In this document: positions 33,316 to 42,823 of the stretch, in pieces
Position numbering within the stretch: position 1 is the stretch's first letter
Layout: every line of letters starts with the position of its first letter
Assembly (NCBI GenBank): GCA_002438405.1
Contig: DJOE01000009.1
Location: 62,001-126,000 of the forward strand
Direction: 5' to 3'
DNA: 64,000 nucleotides
Source: Cyanobacteria bacterium UBA6446
GTDB lineage: Bacteria; Cyanobacteriota; Vampirovibrionia; Gastranaerophilales; Gastranaerophilaceae
Made by a program: the position numbers and the translations under genes
Notes under the pieces: model-generated
What the model was told of the DNA's origin: nothing
Database searches by the model: none
Seen by the model: only the letters and a program-made list of their open reading frames with translations

Positions 33316-34200
33316 ATGAAAAATTTACTAAATAAATTTGTGAATAATCAAAACTGTGCGGCATGGATTTTTATTTTGCCTGCAATTTTAGGCACTTTAA
33401 TTTTTATTATTGTTCCTGTGGTTTGTTCTTTTGGTTTAAGCTTTGCAAAGTGGGATTTGTTGAACCCAATACAGTTTGTTGGGGGGCAAAATTATGTAGA
33501 ATTATTCAAATCTAACTTGTTCTATAAAATATTAAATAATACGATTGTTTTTGCTCTCTCAACTTCAATTTTAGGGGTAATTATTCCGCTTGTTTTAGCA
33601 TCAATTTTGAATTCTAAAATCAGAGGAAGTGAGTTTTATAAAACCGCTTATTTTTTACCTTTTATTACTCCGATGGTAGTTGTTGGAATTGTTTGGGCAT
33701 GGATTTTTGATCCTAATATTGGGTTGTTAAATCAAGTTTTGCATATCCATATAAATTGGTTATATGATTCGAAATTTGCAATGCCTGCATTGATAATTGT
33801 TTCTGTTTGGAAATTAATCGGCTACAATATGATAATCTTTTTGTCTTCATTATCTGCAATTTCGCAAAGTATGTTTGAAGCTGCAAAAATTGATGGCGCA
33901 AATGCCTTTCAAACATTTAAAAACGTGACAATTCCATTGTTATCCCCAACAATATTTTTTGTGGTGATAATTACTGCGATTTCATCATTCCAAGTTTTTG
34001 ATTTAATTTATTTAATGACACAAGGCGGCCCGTTTGATTCTACAAACGTTTTGGTTTATGCAATTTATAAAAATGCATTTGAATACTTTAACGTTGGACG
34101 GGCAAGTGCAATCGCTTACGTTTTATTCGTCATAATTCTTGTTTTAACTCTTATTCAATGGAGTTTAAGAAAAAAACTTGTTTATAATGAAAATGACTAA
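33316..34200 (+). CDS. sugar-type ABC transporter permease (MalF/UgpA family)
   Basis: The 294-residue product has six hydrophobic segments and the EAA-type loop SMFEAAKIDGANAFQTFKNVTIPLLSPTIFF typical of carbohydrate uptake permeases, plus the family ending YLMTQGGPFDSTNVLVYAIYKNAF. The expected companion permease, binding protein and ATPase are not adjacent, so it is an orphan here. The start is set by ATG 33316, close behind a -10 box. Confidence 0.9.
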   Translation: MKNLLNKFVNNQNCAAWIFILPAILGTLIFIIVPVVCSFGLSFAKWDLLNPIQFVGGQNYVELFKSNLFYKILNNTIVFALSTSILGVIIPLVLASILNSKIRGSEFYKTAYFLPFITPMVVVGIVWAWIFDPNIGLLNQVLHIHINWLYDSKFAMPALIIVSVWKLIGYNMIIFLSSLSAISQSMFEAAKIDGANAFQTFKNVTIPLLSPTIFFVVIITAISSFQVFDLIYLMTQGGPFDSTNVLVYAIYKNAFEYFNVGRASAIAYVLFVIILVLTLIQWSLRKKLVYNEND

Positions 34201-34424
34201 AAAATTAGTTCTATATAATTGTTGATTACAGGAAATTCGTTCAACAAGTTTTTGATATTAGGAGTTGAAACTTTGTATTTAATTTTTCGGGAAGAATTTT
34301 TGCTGAAAAAATAGGTTGAAGTCATTATGATTTCTTTTGTCGCATCAAAAATATTAAGATTTGACAAGTCTATAATTTCTCCTTTATTTTTAATTGGTGA
34401 AGTTTGTCTAAAATTAATTGTCAT
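34197..34424 (-). CDS. small protein of unknown function (weak STAS-like look)
   Basis: The 75-residue product has AAGGAG 5 nt before its ATG, which supports translation. The segment GEIIDLSNLNIFDATKEIIMTS has the strand-turn-helix look of an STAS (anti-sigma-factor antagonist) domain, but the protein is shorter than a full domain and I cannot confirm this. It converges on the permease gene, overlapping its last 4 bases. Confidence 0.55.
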   Translation of the reverse strand: MTINFRQTSPIKNKGEIIDLSNLNIFDATKEIIMTSTYFFSKNSSRKIKYKVSTPNIKNLLNEFPVINNYIELIF

Positions 34425-34543
34425 AATGCTCCTTACAGATATTTATTTCGGTATAAATTTACGAATTTTAAATAATAATTGTAAATATACTGCATTTGTA
34501 TGATATTTATTGTATAATCATTCATGAGTTAGGCGAGGTGGAT

Positions 34544-35524
34544 ATGGTGGCAATGTCTTTAAGTAAAATAAATGAATTAGCAAAAGAAGTTTTAGATATT
34601 GAAGCAAAATCAATTTTGCGTTTAAAAAATAATATTGGAGAAGAATTTGATAAAGCAATTGATATTTTGTACAATTGTAAAGGTCGTGTAATTGTTACCG
34701 GTATGGGTAAATCTGGACTTATCGGGAAAAAAATTGCAGCGACAATGTCTTCAACCGGTACTCCAACATACTTTTTACACCCAGCAGAAAGTACACATGG
34801 GGATTCTGGTGTTATTACAAGAAATGATGTAATTATTGCTATTTCTAATAGTGGTGAAACTCAAGAATTATTGAATCTCTTGCCTTTAATCAAACGTTTT
34901 GGTTGTGAAATGATTGGAATGACCGGAAATTTAAATTCTACCCTTGCAAAAACAAGTGAAGTTGTTTTAGATATTTCTGTTGAAAGAGAAGCTTGCCCTC
35001 TTGGAAAAGCTCCAACTGCCAGTACAACTGCAACTCTTGCAATGGGTGATGCTTTAGCGGTTTGTTTGATGGAGAAAAAAGGTTTTACAAAAGAAGATTT
35101 TCTTCTTTTCCACCCATCAGGAAAGCTTGGAAAAGGGTTAACTTACAAAGTTAGAGATTTGATGATTACAGGCGATAAAATGCCGTTGGTTTCGGAGTCT
35201 GAATCGTTTAAAGATGTTATAAATACTATTTCGGAATATAAATTAGGTATGGCAATGGTATTAAATGATGATAAGACTTTAGCAGGTGTTTTAACAGATG
35301 GTGATATTAGAAGAACTGTTATTAAATATCCTGATACTTCAAATATCAAAGTTAAAGATGTTATGACAACTAATCCAAAGCGAATCACGTCTGATGCTTA
35401 TGCTGCTTCAGCTCTTAATTTGATGGAAAAATATTCAATTACGGCTTTGGCTGTTGTTGATGAAGGTAATGTTCCTGTTGGTGTAATTCATGTTCATGAT
35501 TTGTTGAGAGCAGGTGTTGCATAG
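34544..35524 (+). CDS. kdsD: arabinose 5-phosphate isomerase (KdsD/KpsF/GutQ)
   Basis: The 326-residue product has an N-terminal SIS sugar-isomerase domain (VIVTGMGKSGLIGKKIAATMSSTGTPTYFLHPAE, SNSGETQELLNLLP) and two C-terminal CBS domains (from about residue 205). It converts ribulose 5-phosphate to arabinose 5-phosphate, the first step to Kdo. ATG 34544 has GAGG 5 nt upstream; the in-frame ATG at 34496 lies before a TATAAT at 34513-34518 and is unlikely. The kdsC gene starts directly after its stop. Confidence 0.94.
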   Translation: MVAMSLSKINELAKEVLDIEAKSILRLKNNIGEEFDKAIDILYNCKGRVIVTGMGKSGLIGKKIAATMSSTGTPTYFLHPAESTHGDSGVITRNDVIIAISNSGETQELLNLLPLIKRFGCEMIGMTGNLNSTLAKTSEVVLDISVEREACPLGKAPTASTTATLAMGDALAVCLMEKKGFTKEDFLLFHPSGKLGKGLTYKVRDLMITGDKMPLVSESESFKDVINTISEYKLGMAMVLNDDKTLAGVLTDGDIRRTVIKYPDTSNIKVKDVMTTNPKRITSDAYAASALNLMEKYSITALAVVDEGNVPVGVIHVHDLLRAGVA

Positions 35525-36022
35525 ATGAATTTATCAGAAATTGCTGCAAATATTAAACTCCTTGCATTTGACGTTGATGGTGTAATGACTGACGGTAGTA
35601 TTACTTATGATGAAAATGGTGTTGAATATAAAACATTCAATGCAAAAGATGGTCATGGGCTAGCTAAAATGGCTAAAAATGGTTGTATTACTGCAATAAT
35701 TACAGGCAGAAAAAACGGAACTGTTGATAGACGAGCTACTGATTTGCGTGTAACAGAAGTTTTTCAAGGAGTAAAGAATAAGTTACCTATTTTAGAAGCA
35801 ATTATGGAAAAATATGGTTTAGATTTTTCGCAAGTTGCTTATATGGGTGATGACGAACCTGATATATGTATTTTGGAAAAAGTTGCAATTGCTGCATGCC
35901 CGTATGATGCCGTTGATAGGGTTCAAGCAGTTTGTAATTTTAAAGCAAACAGATGTGGTGGTCGTGGTGCCGTTCGTGAGTTGTGTGATTTTGTTTTTGA
36001 CTCACAAGAATGTAATAAATAA
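35525..36022 (+). CDS. kdsC: 3-deoxy-D-manno-octulosonate 8-phosphate phosphatase
   Basis: The 165-residue HAD-family phosphatase has LLAFDVDGVMTDGSITYDENG (nucleophile Asp and acid Asp of the DxDG motif), ITGRKNGTVDRRATDL and YMGDDEPDICILEKVAIAACP. This is the short, cap-less KdsC type that forms tetramers. It follows kdsD without a gap, placing two of the four Kdo-forming steps in one unit; kdsA and kdsB are not in the window. Confidence 0.94.
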   Translation: MNLSEIAANIKLLAFDVDGVMTDGSITYDENGVEYKTFNAKDGHGLAKMAKNGCITAIITGRKNGTVDRRATDLRVTEVFQGVKNKLPILEAIMEKYGLDFSQVAYMGDDEPDICILEKVAIAACPYDAVDRVQAVCNFKANRCGGRGAVRELCDFVFDSQECNK

Positions 36023-36055
36023 GTTATAGATTAAAAATAATAAGGGGATAGAATT

Positions 36056-36418
36056 ATGTACGAAATTAAAACGCAGGCTTTTTTCTCTGCAGCTCATCAT
36101 TTGTTGAATTATGATGGAGAATGTGAAAATCAACATGGTCACAACTGGATGGTAGAAGCTTTTGTTCAAGGTGAAAGTCTAAATAAAAGTAATATTTTGA
36201 TTGATTATAAAGTTCTAAAAAAAGAATTAAATGCTGTTTTAGATACTTTAGATCATAAAGATTTGAACGAATTACCGGATTTCAGAGGTGAAAGTCCATC
36301 TAGTGAAATGATTTCAGCTTATATTTATAACAAATTAAAGGAAAGAATTGTTCAATTAAGCAAGATTACGGTTTGGGAAACACAAACATCTTGTTGTTCA
36401 TATTTTGAAGCAGAATAG
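36056..36418 (+). CDS. queD: 6-pyruvoyl-tetrahydropterin synthase/QueD family protein
   Basis: The 120-residue product has zinc-ligand His residues in FFSAAHHLLNYDGECENQHGHNW, with the catalytic Cys before HGH in the spacing of 6-carboxytetrahydropterin synthase, the LDHKDLNE segment and a closing Glu (KITVWETQTSCCSY). This suggests the second step of queuosine synthesis. No other que gene is nearby, so a different pterin role remains possible. A strong AGGGG site precedes ATG 36056. Confidence 0.9.
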   Translation: MYEIKTQAFFSAAHHLLNYDGECENQHGHNWMVEAFVQGESLNKSNILIDYKVLKKELNAVLDTLDHKDLNELPDFRGESPSSEMISAYIYNKLKERIVQLSKITVWETQTSCCSYFEAE

Positions 36419-36452
36419 GTAATAGTTGTTAGGGAAAGAGAGATATAAATAG

Positions 36453-37298
36453 ATGAATTTAATACAGTCAATTTTAATGGGGATAGTTCAGGGTTTGAGC
36501 GAATTTTTGCCGGTATCAAGTTCTGCGCATCTTGTTTTTACATCAAATTTTTATAAAGTATTTAAAAATATTCCGATTCAAGCTCAAACAAATGAAGAAG
36601 TTTTCTTTGATATTATGCTCCATTTAGGAACATTGATAGCTGTATTGATTTATTTTAGAAAAGATATTTGGGAAATTTTGAAAGCATTGATTGTTGCTTG
36701 CAAAAATAAAGATTTCTCTGACCATAAGGCAAAATTGGCATTGTATATTATTGCAGGTACCGTGATTACAATTGCTTTAGCTTTACCATTTAATGATTTT
36801 GCAGAGCATTTGGTTTTTCACCCTGCATTAGTTGGTGCATTGTTAATCGTTACAGGTGGAGTTTTATTTTATAGTGAATATTTGTCTAAAAAACGTACAG
36901 AAAAATCTGAAAGTGTATCTTTAAAACAAGCTATACTAATAGGTTTAGCACAAGGTGTTGCCGTTCTTCCTGGTTTTTCTCGTTCAGGTTGGACAATTGC
37001 TACCGGTTTGTTTTCAGGCTTAGATAGAGCTACTTCAGCCAGATACTCATTTTTATTAAGCATTCCAATTATCTTGGGTGCTTCTATGGTTTATCCGTTA
37101 ATAAAAATCGATGTAGCAGAAGCCGTTCAATATAACTGGTTAGCTATTTCGGTTGGTACAGTTGTATCTGGTATTATCGGATATTTATGTATAAAATATT
37201 TTATGAAATTTATATCAAAATTTTCATTAAATATTTTTGGCTACTATTGTGTGATTATGGGGTTATTCATACTTGTATTTTTCAATATTTTTAAATAA
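36453..37298 (+). CDS. uppP: undecaprenyl-diphosphatase
   Basis: The 281-residue integral membrane protein (BacA family) has the two signature regions GLSEFLPVSSSAHLVFTS and GFSRSGWTIATGLFSGLDRATSARYSF. It regenerates undecaprenyl phosphate, the lipid carrier for peptidoglycan and O-antigen-type polymers. About eight membrane segments are visible. It follows kdsD, kdsC and queD at short spacings and probably shares their transcript. Confidence 0.95.
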   Translation: MNLIQSILMGIVQGLSEFLPVSSSAHLVFTSNFYKVFKNIPIQAQTNEEVFFDIMLHLGTLIAVLIYFRKDIWEILKALIVACKNKDFSDHKAKLALYIIAGTVITIALALPFNDFAEHLVFHPALVGALLIVTGGVLFYSEYLSKKRTEKSESVSLKQAILIGLAQGVAVLPGFSRSGWTIATGLFSGLDRATSARYSFLLSIPIILGASMVYPLIKIDVAEAVQYNWLAISVGTVVSGIIGYLCIKYFMKFISKFSLNIFGYYCVIMGLFILVFFNIFK

Positions 37299-37389
37299 AA
37301 AGTATTGTTAAAAAATGTAAATAAAGAGAAACTTAAATAACAAAAAATAATATTGACAGGTATTCTAATGATAGAAATTTGGAGTTATC

Positions 37390-38424
37390 ATGATTTTACC
37401 AATAAGTAATTTTAGTGAAAAAAATTTAGTTTTCACTGCAAACAAAAAAGGGGAAGAAGAATCAATTACATCTGATACTTTGTTGGAAAATAATTTTTCA
37501 ACACGTACCAGAATTGGTCTTGATAAACTTACAAAGGCATTTACTGTTTATCCTGCAAAAGGTTTGAAAGGAAGCAAAAACTCTAATTTTTATGAATTTT
37601 TAACAATGGGTACTGTACCATATTTGATTGGTAGTGCTACATTGATGGCAATATTTAATACTCCGAATAAGAAATTCTCCGCATCTGATAAAGCTGCAGC
37701 TAATGCTATTGGCAAAAAAATGGCTTTAGGTGTTCTTTTGTATGGTATCTTTAAATCTGTTTCAAAATCTTTTGTAAATATTCCTGTTCGAACAATTACC
37801 GGTGTCGATACTCAATTACCTTATGCAAAAGTTAACTATCAGTTGCAAGAAACTCCAGATGATTATAATTTAACAAGTATTGAATATCATAAAGTTGGTG
37901 AAAGTGTTGATTTCCCTTATTGGTCATTATTATATGGCGACCCTAAAAAAGGTCAGAAATTGAACTTTAGATTTGATAAAATCGCAAAGAAAAACGGCTT
38001 AGGCGAAAACTTGAATGATTCAGACCAAGAAGTTAAACCAATGTATAAAGAAGTTTTAGTTAAGTCAACATTGGCAAGAAGTTTTTCATCGTTCTTGTGG
38101 GCTTCTGTTGGTGTTTTGACTGCAATGCAAAAGCCTTGGGATAATTATTTCAATGTTGCAACTATGAAGTTTTGGAAACCTAAAGAGTTTATACATTCTT
38201 TAAAAATCTTTGGCGAAAGTTTTGTTGAAAGTTCTAAAAATTTATATAATGGTATTGAGGGTTCAAGTTCATTGTTTAAAAAACATTATGGTAAGGCTTT
38301 GTATGGCTTAGCTGCTGCTACGACGGTTTTTGGTGTAGCAAATGCTTGTCACATCAAAAGTAAACCATCAAAAGTTAAAGGTAGTGATGTTCTAGACAAA
38401 AACAAAGAAAGTGTGGTGAGTTAG
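37390..38424 (+). CDS. membrane-associated protein of unknown function, first gene of the GH13 operon
   Basis: The 344-residue product starts MILPISNFSEKNLVFTANKK and has hydrophobic segments near residues 75-95, 112-128, 228-245 and 304-320. No family is recognised. GGAG lies 6 nt before ATG 37390. The stop codon is directly followed by the start of the next gene, and the third gene encodes an alpha-amylase-like enzyme, so the three products are likely to work together. The function is unknown. Confidence 0.72.
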   Translation: MILPISNFSEKNLVFTANKKGEEESITSDTLLENNFSTRTRIGLDKLTKAFTVYPAKGLKGSKNSNFYEFLTMGTVPYLIGSATLMAIFNTPNKKFSASDKAAANAIGKKMALGVLLYGIFKSVSKSFVNIPVRTITGVDTQLPYAKVNYQLQETPDDYNLTSIEYHKVGESVDFPYWSLLYGDPKKGQKLNFRFDKIAKKNGLGENLNDSDQEVKPMYKEVLVKSTLARSFSSFLWASVGVLTAMQKPWDNYFNVATMKFWKPKEFIHSLKIFGESFVESSKNLYNGIEGSSSLFKKHYGKALYGLAAATTVFGVANACHIKSKPSKVKGSDVLDKNKESVVS

Positions 38425-40989
38425 ATGAGAACAAATTTAATTCAATCATACGTAAATGGAACATCTCTAGTTCAACAATACAATTCAGATAAAGCAGCAA
38501 AAGATTTTGATGTAAATAAAGAATTAAATAATAGAACATTTATCAAGCCATTGCCTAGTAATGGACACTTAGTTAGAAATAACATCTTTGATATGCCTTC
38601 AGAAGTTTTCAAAGATTTGAAATATGATGCAAAAGCATTTGGACATGCTGTAAAAGGAACAGCAAATGATCATGAACTTGGCAGATTGAATGATTTTGGC
38701 ATGAAATTAGGTGGGCTTGCAATTGCGACATGCTTATTTGCCCAAAAACAAACTCCGTTGACTAAAGTAATGGAATTTGTTGGACTTGGTTCATTCTTTG
38801 GTGCTATGGATATTTGGCCGAAATTGGCTATTCAGTTGCCTGCATATTTAATTCATGGTGTAAATATCAGACAAAAATATGAAGATAATTATGGTAGAAA
38901 AAAATTATTCTATCAAGATCATCAATTTATTCCTTGGGATTTGTATTCTGATAAAGAAATAGACAAAATTGGTGACAGATTACATGTTCCAAAAGATATT
39001 CCAAACAGACGAGAATTCATTCAAGAAAAAATGCGAAAAATTGCACTCCAAAACAATACTATGTGGATGTTGACTGCAGGTTTTGCAACTCCTATTATGA
39101 GTGCATTGATTTGTAATGGCTTAACTCCAACTCTAAGCAAGTACTTAGATGGAAAAATGGATAAAATTGCTGATAAAAAACTTGCAAATTTCTCTAACGA
39201 AATCACTAAGTTTGATTTTTCTAAGCAAGTAGAAGCTTTAAATGATGTTTTGAATGAAAACAAAGGTAAACCTTTAACACCTGAGGTTTTAGATTCAATT
39301 AATGCAAAACTTACAGACGGTCTTGATTTTGTAACTTCAACCAGTGTTAGAAAAGATTTGAACGAAATGTTTCCATCTTTTGGAAAATATAATTTTGACG
39401 AAGATTCATTGAAAAATGTAAGAAAAGTTTTAGAGGAGCAAATTTCATCTGTTCCTTTATCAAAAGAAGAATTAGAAAAGATTATTCCAGATGAAGAATC
39501 TATTTTGAACGGATTTAAAGACCACGGATTGCTTAGAAATGATGTTAAAGATTTTTCAGAGCATTCAAAACTTATTCAAAATATGCTAGATGAAAGAATC
39601 AATCAATTTGCTCAAGCAAATCCTGAGAATATAAATGCTCGAAAATTGCGTTTTGTAATGAAACAACTTATTCACTCTGGTGAATATGGTGCGGATTCAA
39701 AACTCGCAAGTGCATTCAAGTTCAAATCAGCAGCTGTCTTGTCAGAACCATTGATTGCTCATTTAAACTCTGTTAATGGTATTTTAAATGATTTTAAAGC
39801 AAAGAATTCTGTATTGGATAGTGTTGCATATATTAAAACTGCACAAGCTCCTGAAACAATTTTGGCTAATCGTTGGAATGATATTACAGGCAGTTTATTA
39901 AAAACTCTTCAATTCACTCCGGAAGAAATTGATAAATCAAGAATTGATAGAGAAATTGCTGGAAAAATTTTAAGAAACAAATTTGAAAATATTGTATCCA
40001 ACGATGAAACTTATTCCAATGTAGTTGGTGAAATTCAATCAAAACTCTCTGAATTACAAAGTAAAATGGCAACTCTTGAAAAAGCTAAAGAAGATAAAGG
40101 CAACTTATACCAAACTTTAGTTAATTCTACATTTAATGAAACGGCTGATTCTCTAAGACAATCTCGCATGGGACAAACTGCAGAGGCTTTAGTTGGATAC
40201 TCTGATACATCTAAAACCTCATTAAAAGATTTACAATTATCATTTGTAAATGACAGAATTCGAGGGGTAAAAAGTTCATTCTATCGATTGTTGAATACTT
40301 TGGATATGTATCATAGAGTTTCAAAACTTGAGAATGTACAGAATGTATTAAATCAAGGAATGCCAAGAGAAGTAAAAGAAGAACTTGTTGAATTGTGTAA
40401 GCAAATTCTAATTGACGGTCATAGTTCAGATTATGCGGTTAAATTCTATTCAAGACGTAATCCTGATCGTCAAGCTCCATGGGATACAAACTCTCAAGCT
40501 TTCAGAGATTACTATTCTCAAATAGAAACTAAAGCAGGCAAAGTTGTTAATAAATATTTAGGTACTCACCCTGCAACAGATTTAGTTGAATTGTCAAATG
40601 ATAAGGATTTCTTTGCAAATGCAATGAAATTGATGTATGACGGAGATTTGCATTTAGACACATTGAATAAGATTAAAGATTCTGTATTCTTTGAAGATTT
40701 CTTAAATTATAGAAAATCTGTATTGAAATTCTTAGGCGGAGATAAGTATTTTGCAAAACCAAACCACTTAGTAAACGGTGCAGTTGATTCAACATCTGAA
40801 CTCAAATTCTTGTTGATGGGTTCAGCTCCTGATGAAATGTTTACAAAATTGTGTAAACAATCATATAATAGCAAAGTTTGGTTCAAGATGTTTGGAGCAT
40901 TAGGTGCAGGTTTGCTTGGAGTGACTGTGTTATCTCAATTCTTTATCGGAAGAATGAAAGTTCCAAAAGTTCAAAAGGAGAATAAGTAA
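38425..40989 (+). CDS. large membrane-associated helical protein of unknown function, second gene of the GH13 operon
   Basis: The 854-residue product has hydrophobic segments near residues 90-125 and 205-225 and one near the C-terminus (about 820-843, followed by a basic tail). Between them is a long, polar, mostly helical region with coiled-coil stretches. The N-terminus (NLIQSYVNGTSLVQQYNS) resembles that of the next gene product. It begins directly after the preceding stop and is followed by the GH13 gene after one base. No family is recognised. Confidence 0.75.
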   Translation: MRTNLIQSYVNGTSLVQQYNSDKAAKDFDVNKELNNRTFIKPLPSNGHLVRNNIFDMPSEVFKDLKYDAKAFGHAVKGTANDHELGRLNDFGMKLGGLAIATCLFAQKQTPLTKVMEFVGLGSFFGAMDIWPKLAIQLPAYLIHGVNIRQKYEDNYGRKKLFYQDHQFIPWDLYSDKEIDKIGDRLHVPKDIPNRREFIQEKMRKIALQNNTMWMLTAGFATPIMSALICNGLTPTLSKYLDGKMDKIADKKLANFSNEITKFDFSKQVEALNDVLNENKGKPLTPEVLDSINAKLTDGLDFVTSTSVRKDLNEMFPSFGKYNFDEDSLKNVRKVLEEQISSVPLSKEELEKIIPDEESILNGFKDHGLLRNDVKDFSEHSKLIQNMLDERINQFAQANPENINARKLRFVMKQLIHSGEYGADSKLASAFKFKSAAVLSEPLIAHLNSVNGILNDFKAKNSVLDSVAYIKTAQAPETILANRWNDITGSLLKTLQFTPEEIDKSRIDREIAGKILRNKFENIVSNDETYSNVVGEIQSKLSELQSKMATLEKAKEDKGNLYQTLVNSTFNETADSLRQSRMGQTAEALVGYSDTSKTSLKDLQLSFVNDRIRGVKSSFYRLLNTLDMYHRVSKLENVQNVLNQGMPREVKEELVELCKQILIDGHSSDYAVKFYSRRNPDRQAPWDTNSQAFRDYYSQIETKAGKVVNKYLGTHPATDLVELSNDKDFFANAMKLMYDGDLHLDTLNKIKDSVFFEDFLNYRKSVLKFLGGDKYFAKPNHLVNGAVDSTSELKFLLMGSAPDEMFTKLCKQSYNSKVWFKMFGALGAGLLGVTVLSQFFIGRMKVPKVQKENK

Positions 40990-40990
40990 A

Positions 40991-42733
40991 ATGATGAATG
41001 TTTCTAATAATTTGATTGCTCAAAAACTTAATTCTCTAAATGTTGTACAACAAAATAATACTGTACAAACTCAAACACCTGTACAAGCAGATAAAACAAT
41101 GTCTTCATCAAATTTATTGACGGATTTTTTGAAGAATCAAGCATTGATAAATTCCCCTGCAGTGAGTAAAACAAATACAGTACAAAATGTTGAACAAGTA
41201 AAACCATATAAAAATGATTTGCGTACATTATTTACAACAAATAGTGCGAAAATTTTAGCAATTGTTCCAAGAATTTTTAACGCAAAAGATTTGAATGGTA
41301 ATGAATATATTGATGGTAATGAACAACACGGAACATTCCTTAATGCGATTGATAGATTAGATGAAGTCAAAGCCGAGGGATTTAATACCTTACACGTTTT
41401 ACCAATCAACCCTCCGGGGAAAAGTAACGCAATGGGTACAGCAGGTTCTGTGTATGCGCCGGCTGATATGTTAAAAATCGACCCAATGCTAATTGATAAA
41501 AATGACCCAAGATCTGATAAAGAACAATTCAAAGCGTTTGTTGATGCATGTCATGATAGAGGACTTAGAGTAATGGTTGATATGCCAAGTTGTGCATCTT
41601 ATGACCTTTACAATGATAGACCTGATTTGATGGCGCACGAACGTAACGGACTAGCTAAAACTCCGCAAGGTTGGTTTGATATCAGAATGTTTCAACCTTG
41701 GGAAGATGAAGGAAAAAGAACTCTAAATCCAGAACTTCTTGAATATCACAGAAAATTTGTAGATATGATGATAGATGCCGGTGTAGATGGAATTAGAGCC
41801 GATGTAGCAAGAGCTAAGCCTGTAGAATTTTGGGATATTTTAATTCCATATTCAAGAAAAAGAAATCCTGAATTTGCTTGGCTTGCAGAATCTTATACCT
41901 ATGAAGATGCTTCACCACAAGCAAATATGCCTTATGACAGACCGGAAGACTCTCTAAGAGCAGGTTTTGATGCTTATTATGGTCAATATCATATCTTCCA
42001 CGAATGGAATACTGCAAAAGAACTAAATGATTACGTGATTGACAACTTGAATATGTCATACCGTGTTGAAAAAGGAAAATCTTTGATTGGCTCTTTCGCC
42101 ACTCACGATGATATGTCACCAATGTTCAATGGCGGAGCTACTTATTGCAACTTAGTTTCCGGTTTGGAAGTTACATTACCAATGATGAATCCATATTTTG
42201 TTGATGGTTTCCAATCCGGAGATTATTATAATTATTCTTATAAAGATAAATATTCTACGGAAACTCGCACTGATAATCATGAAATGACTGTTCATAACGG
42301 GAAACTTGATATTTTTAATCTTTCAAGAAAACCGGGTGGCAATGAGCCTGAAATCGGTCAATTTATGACTGCGTGTTTGAATTTCAGAGATAAATATGCT
42401 GATGTTCTGAAACGAGGTTCTTATATTGTTTTAGATAAGAAAAAAGACCCTCAAGATAAAGTTATTGCATTTGCTCGTCATAGACACGGCAAGACGTTAC
42501 TTGTAATTGCAAATAAAAATGTCGATCGTCACACAGCTTGCAAAGTTGAAGTTCCAACATTGAAAGCAAACCAAAAACTAGAAAATTTACTTCCATCTTA
42601 TGGAGAAGAAAGTAAATTCCAAGTTTCACAAGGTGAAATTGCCGTAGATTTAGGCCCAGGGAGAATTCACGTATTTGAAATTGATACTCCATATATCGAA
42701 TCTTATACAAAGAAAGTTTATAAACAGCATTAA
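40991..42733 (+). CDS. alpha-amylase family (GH13) enzyme with a Gln/Asn-rich N-terminal extension
   Basis: The 580-residue product has about 75 residues of low-complexity N-terminus and then a GH13 barrel. Catalytic residues are in place: Asp271 in GIRADVARA (nucleophile), Glu300 in LAESY (acid/base) and Asp373 in FATHDD (transition-state). A C-terminal beta domain ends near residue 570. No signal peptide is visible, so it is probably cytoplasmic or tethered through its operon partners. The exact substrate (glycogen, maltodextrin, other alpha-glucan) cannot be set. Third gene of a tight operon. Confidence 0.87.
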   Translation: MMNVSNNLIAQKLNSLNVVQQNNTVQTQTPVQADKTMSSSNLLTDFLKNQALINSPAVSKTNTVQNVEQVKPYKNDLRTLFTTNSAKILAIVPRIFNAKDLNGNEYIDGNEQHGTFLNAIDRLDEVKAEGFNTLHVLPINPPGKSNAMGTAGSVYAPADMLKIDPMLIDKNDPRSDKEQFKAFVDACHDRGLRVMVDMPSCASYDLYNDRPDLMAHERNGLAKTPQGWFDIRMFQPWEDEGKRTLNPELLEYHRKFVDMMIDAGVDGIRADVARAKPVEFWDILIPYSRKRNPEFAWLAESYTYEDASPQANMPYDRPEDSLRAGFDAYYGQYHIFHEWNTAKELNDYVIDNLNMSYRVEKGKSLIGSFATHDDMSPMFNGGATYCNLVSGLEVTLPMMNPYFVDGFQSGDYYNYSYKDKYSTETRTDNHEMTVHNGKLDIFNLSRKPGGNEPEIGQFMTACLNFRDKYADVLKRGSYIVLDKKKDPQDKVIAFARHRHGKTLLVIANKNVDRHTACKVEVPTLKANQKLENLLPSYGEESKFQVSQGEIAVDLGPGRIHVFEIDTPYIESYTKKVYKQH

Positions 42734-42765
42734 ACTAAATATACAAAATATCATTAAGAGAGATA

Positions 42766-42805
42766 GAAAAAGCGCCAATTTTTATAAAATTGGCGCTTCC
42801 TTTAA
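42766..42805. terminator. bidirectional intrinsic terminator between the GH13 operon and leuC
   Basis: AGCGCCAATTTT (42771-42782) pairs with AAAATTGGCGCT (42786-42797) around a 3-nt loop. A-rich sequence precedes it and T-rich sequence follows it. Confidence 0.87.
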
Positions 42806-42823
42806 AATAAAAAATGTTTTTAA

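Noticed and set aside
34496..34543. Longer N-terminus for KdsD
   Set aside because: The upstream ATG precedes a TATAAT box, and ATG 34544 has a good ribosome binding site.
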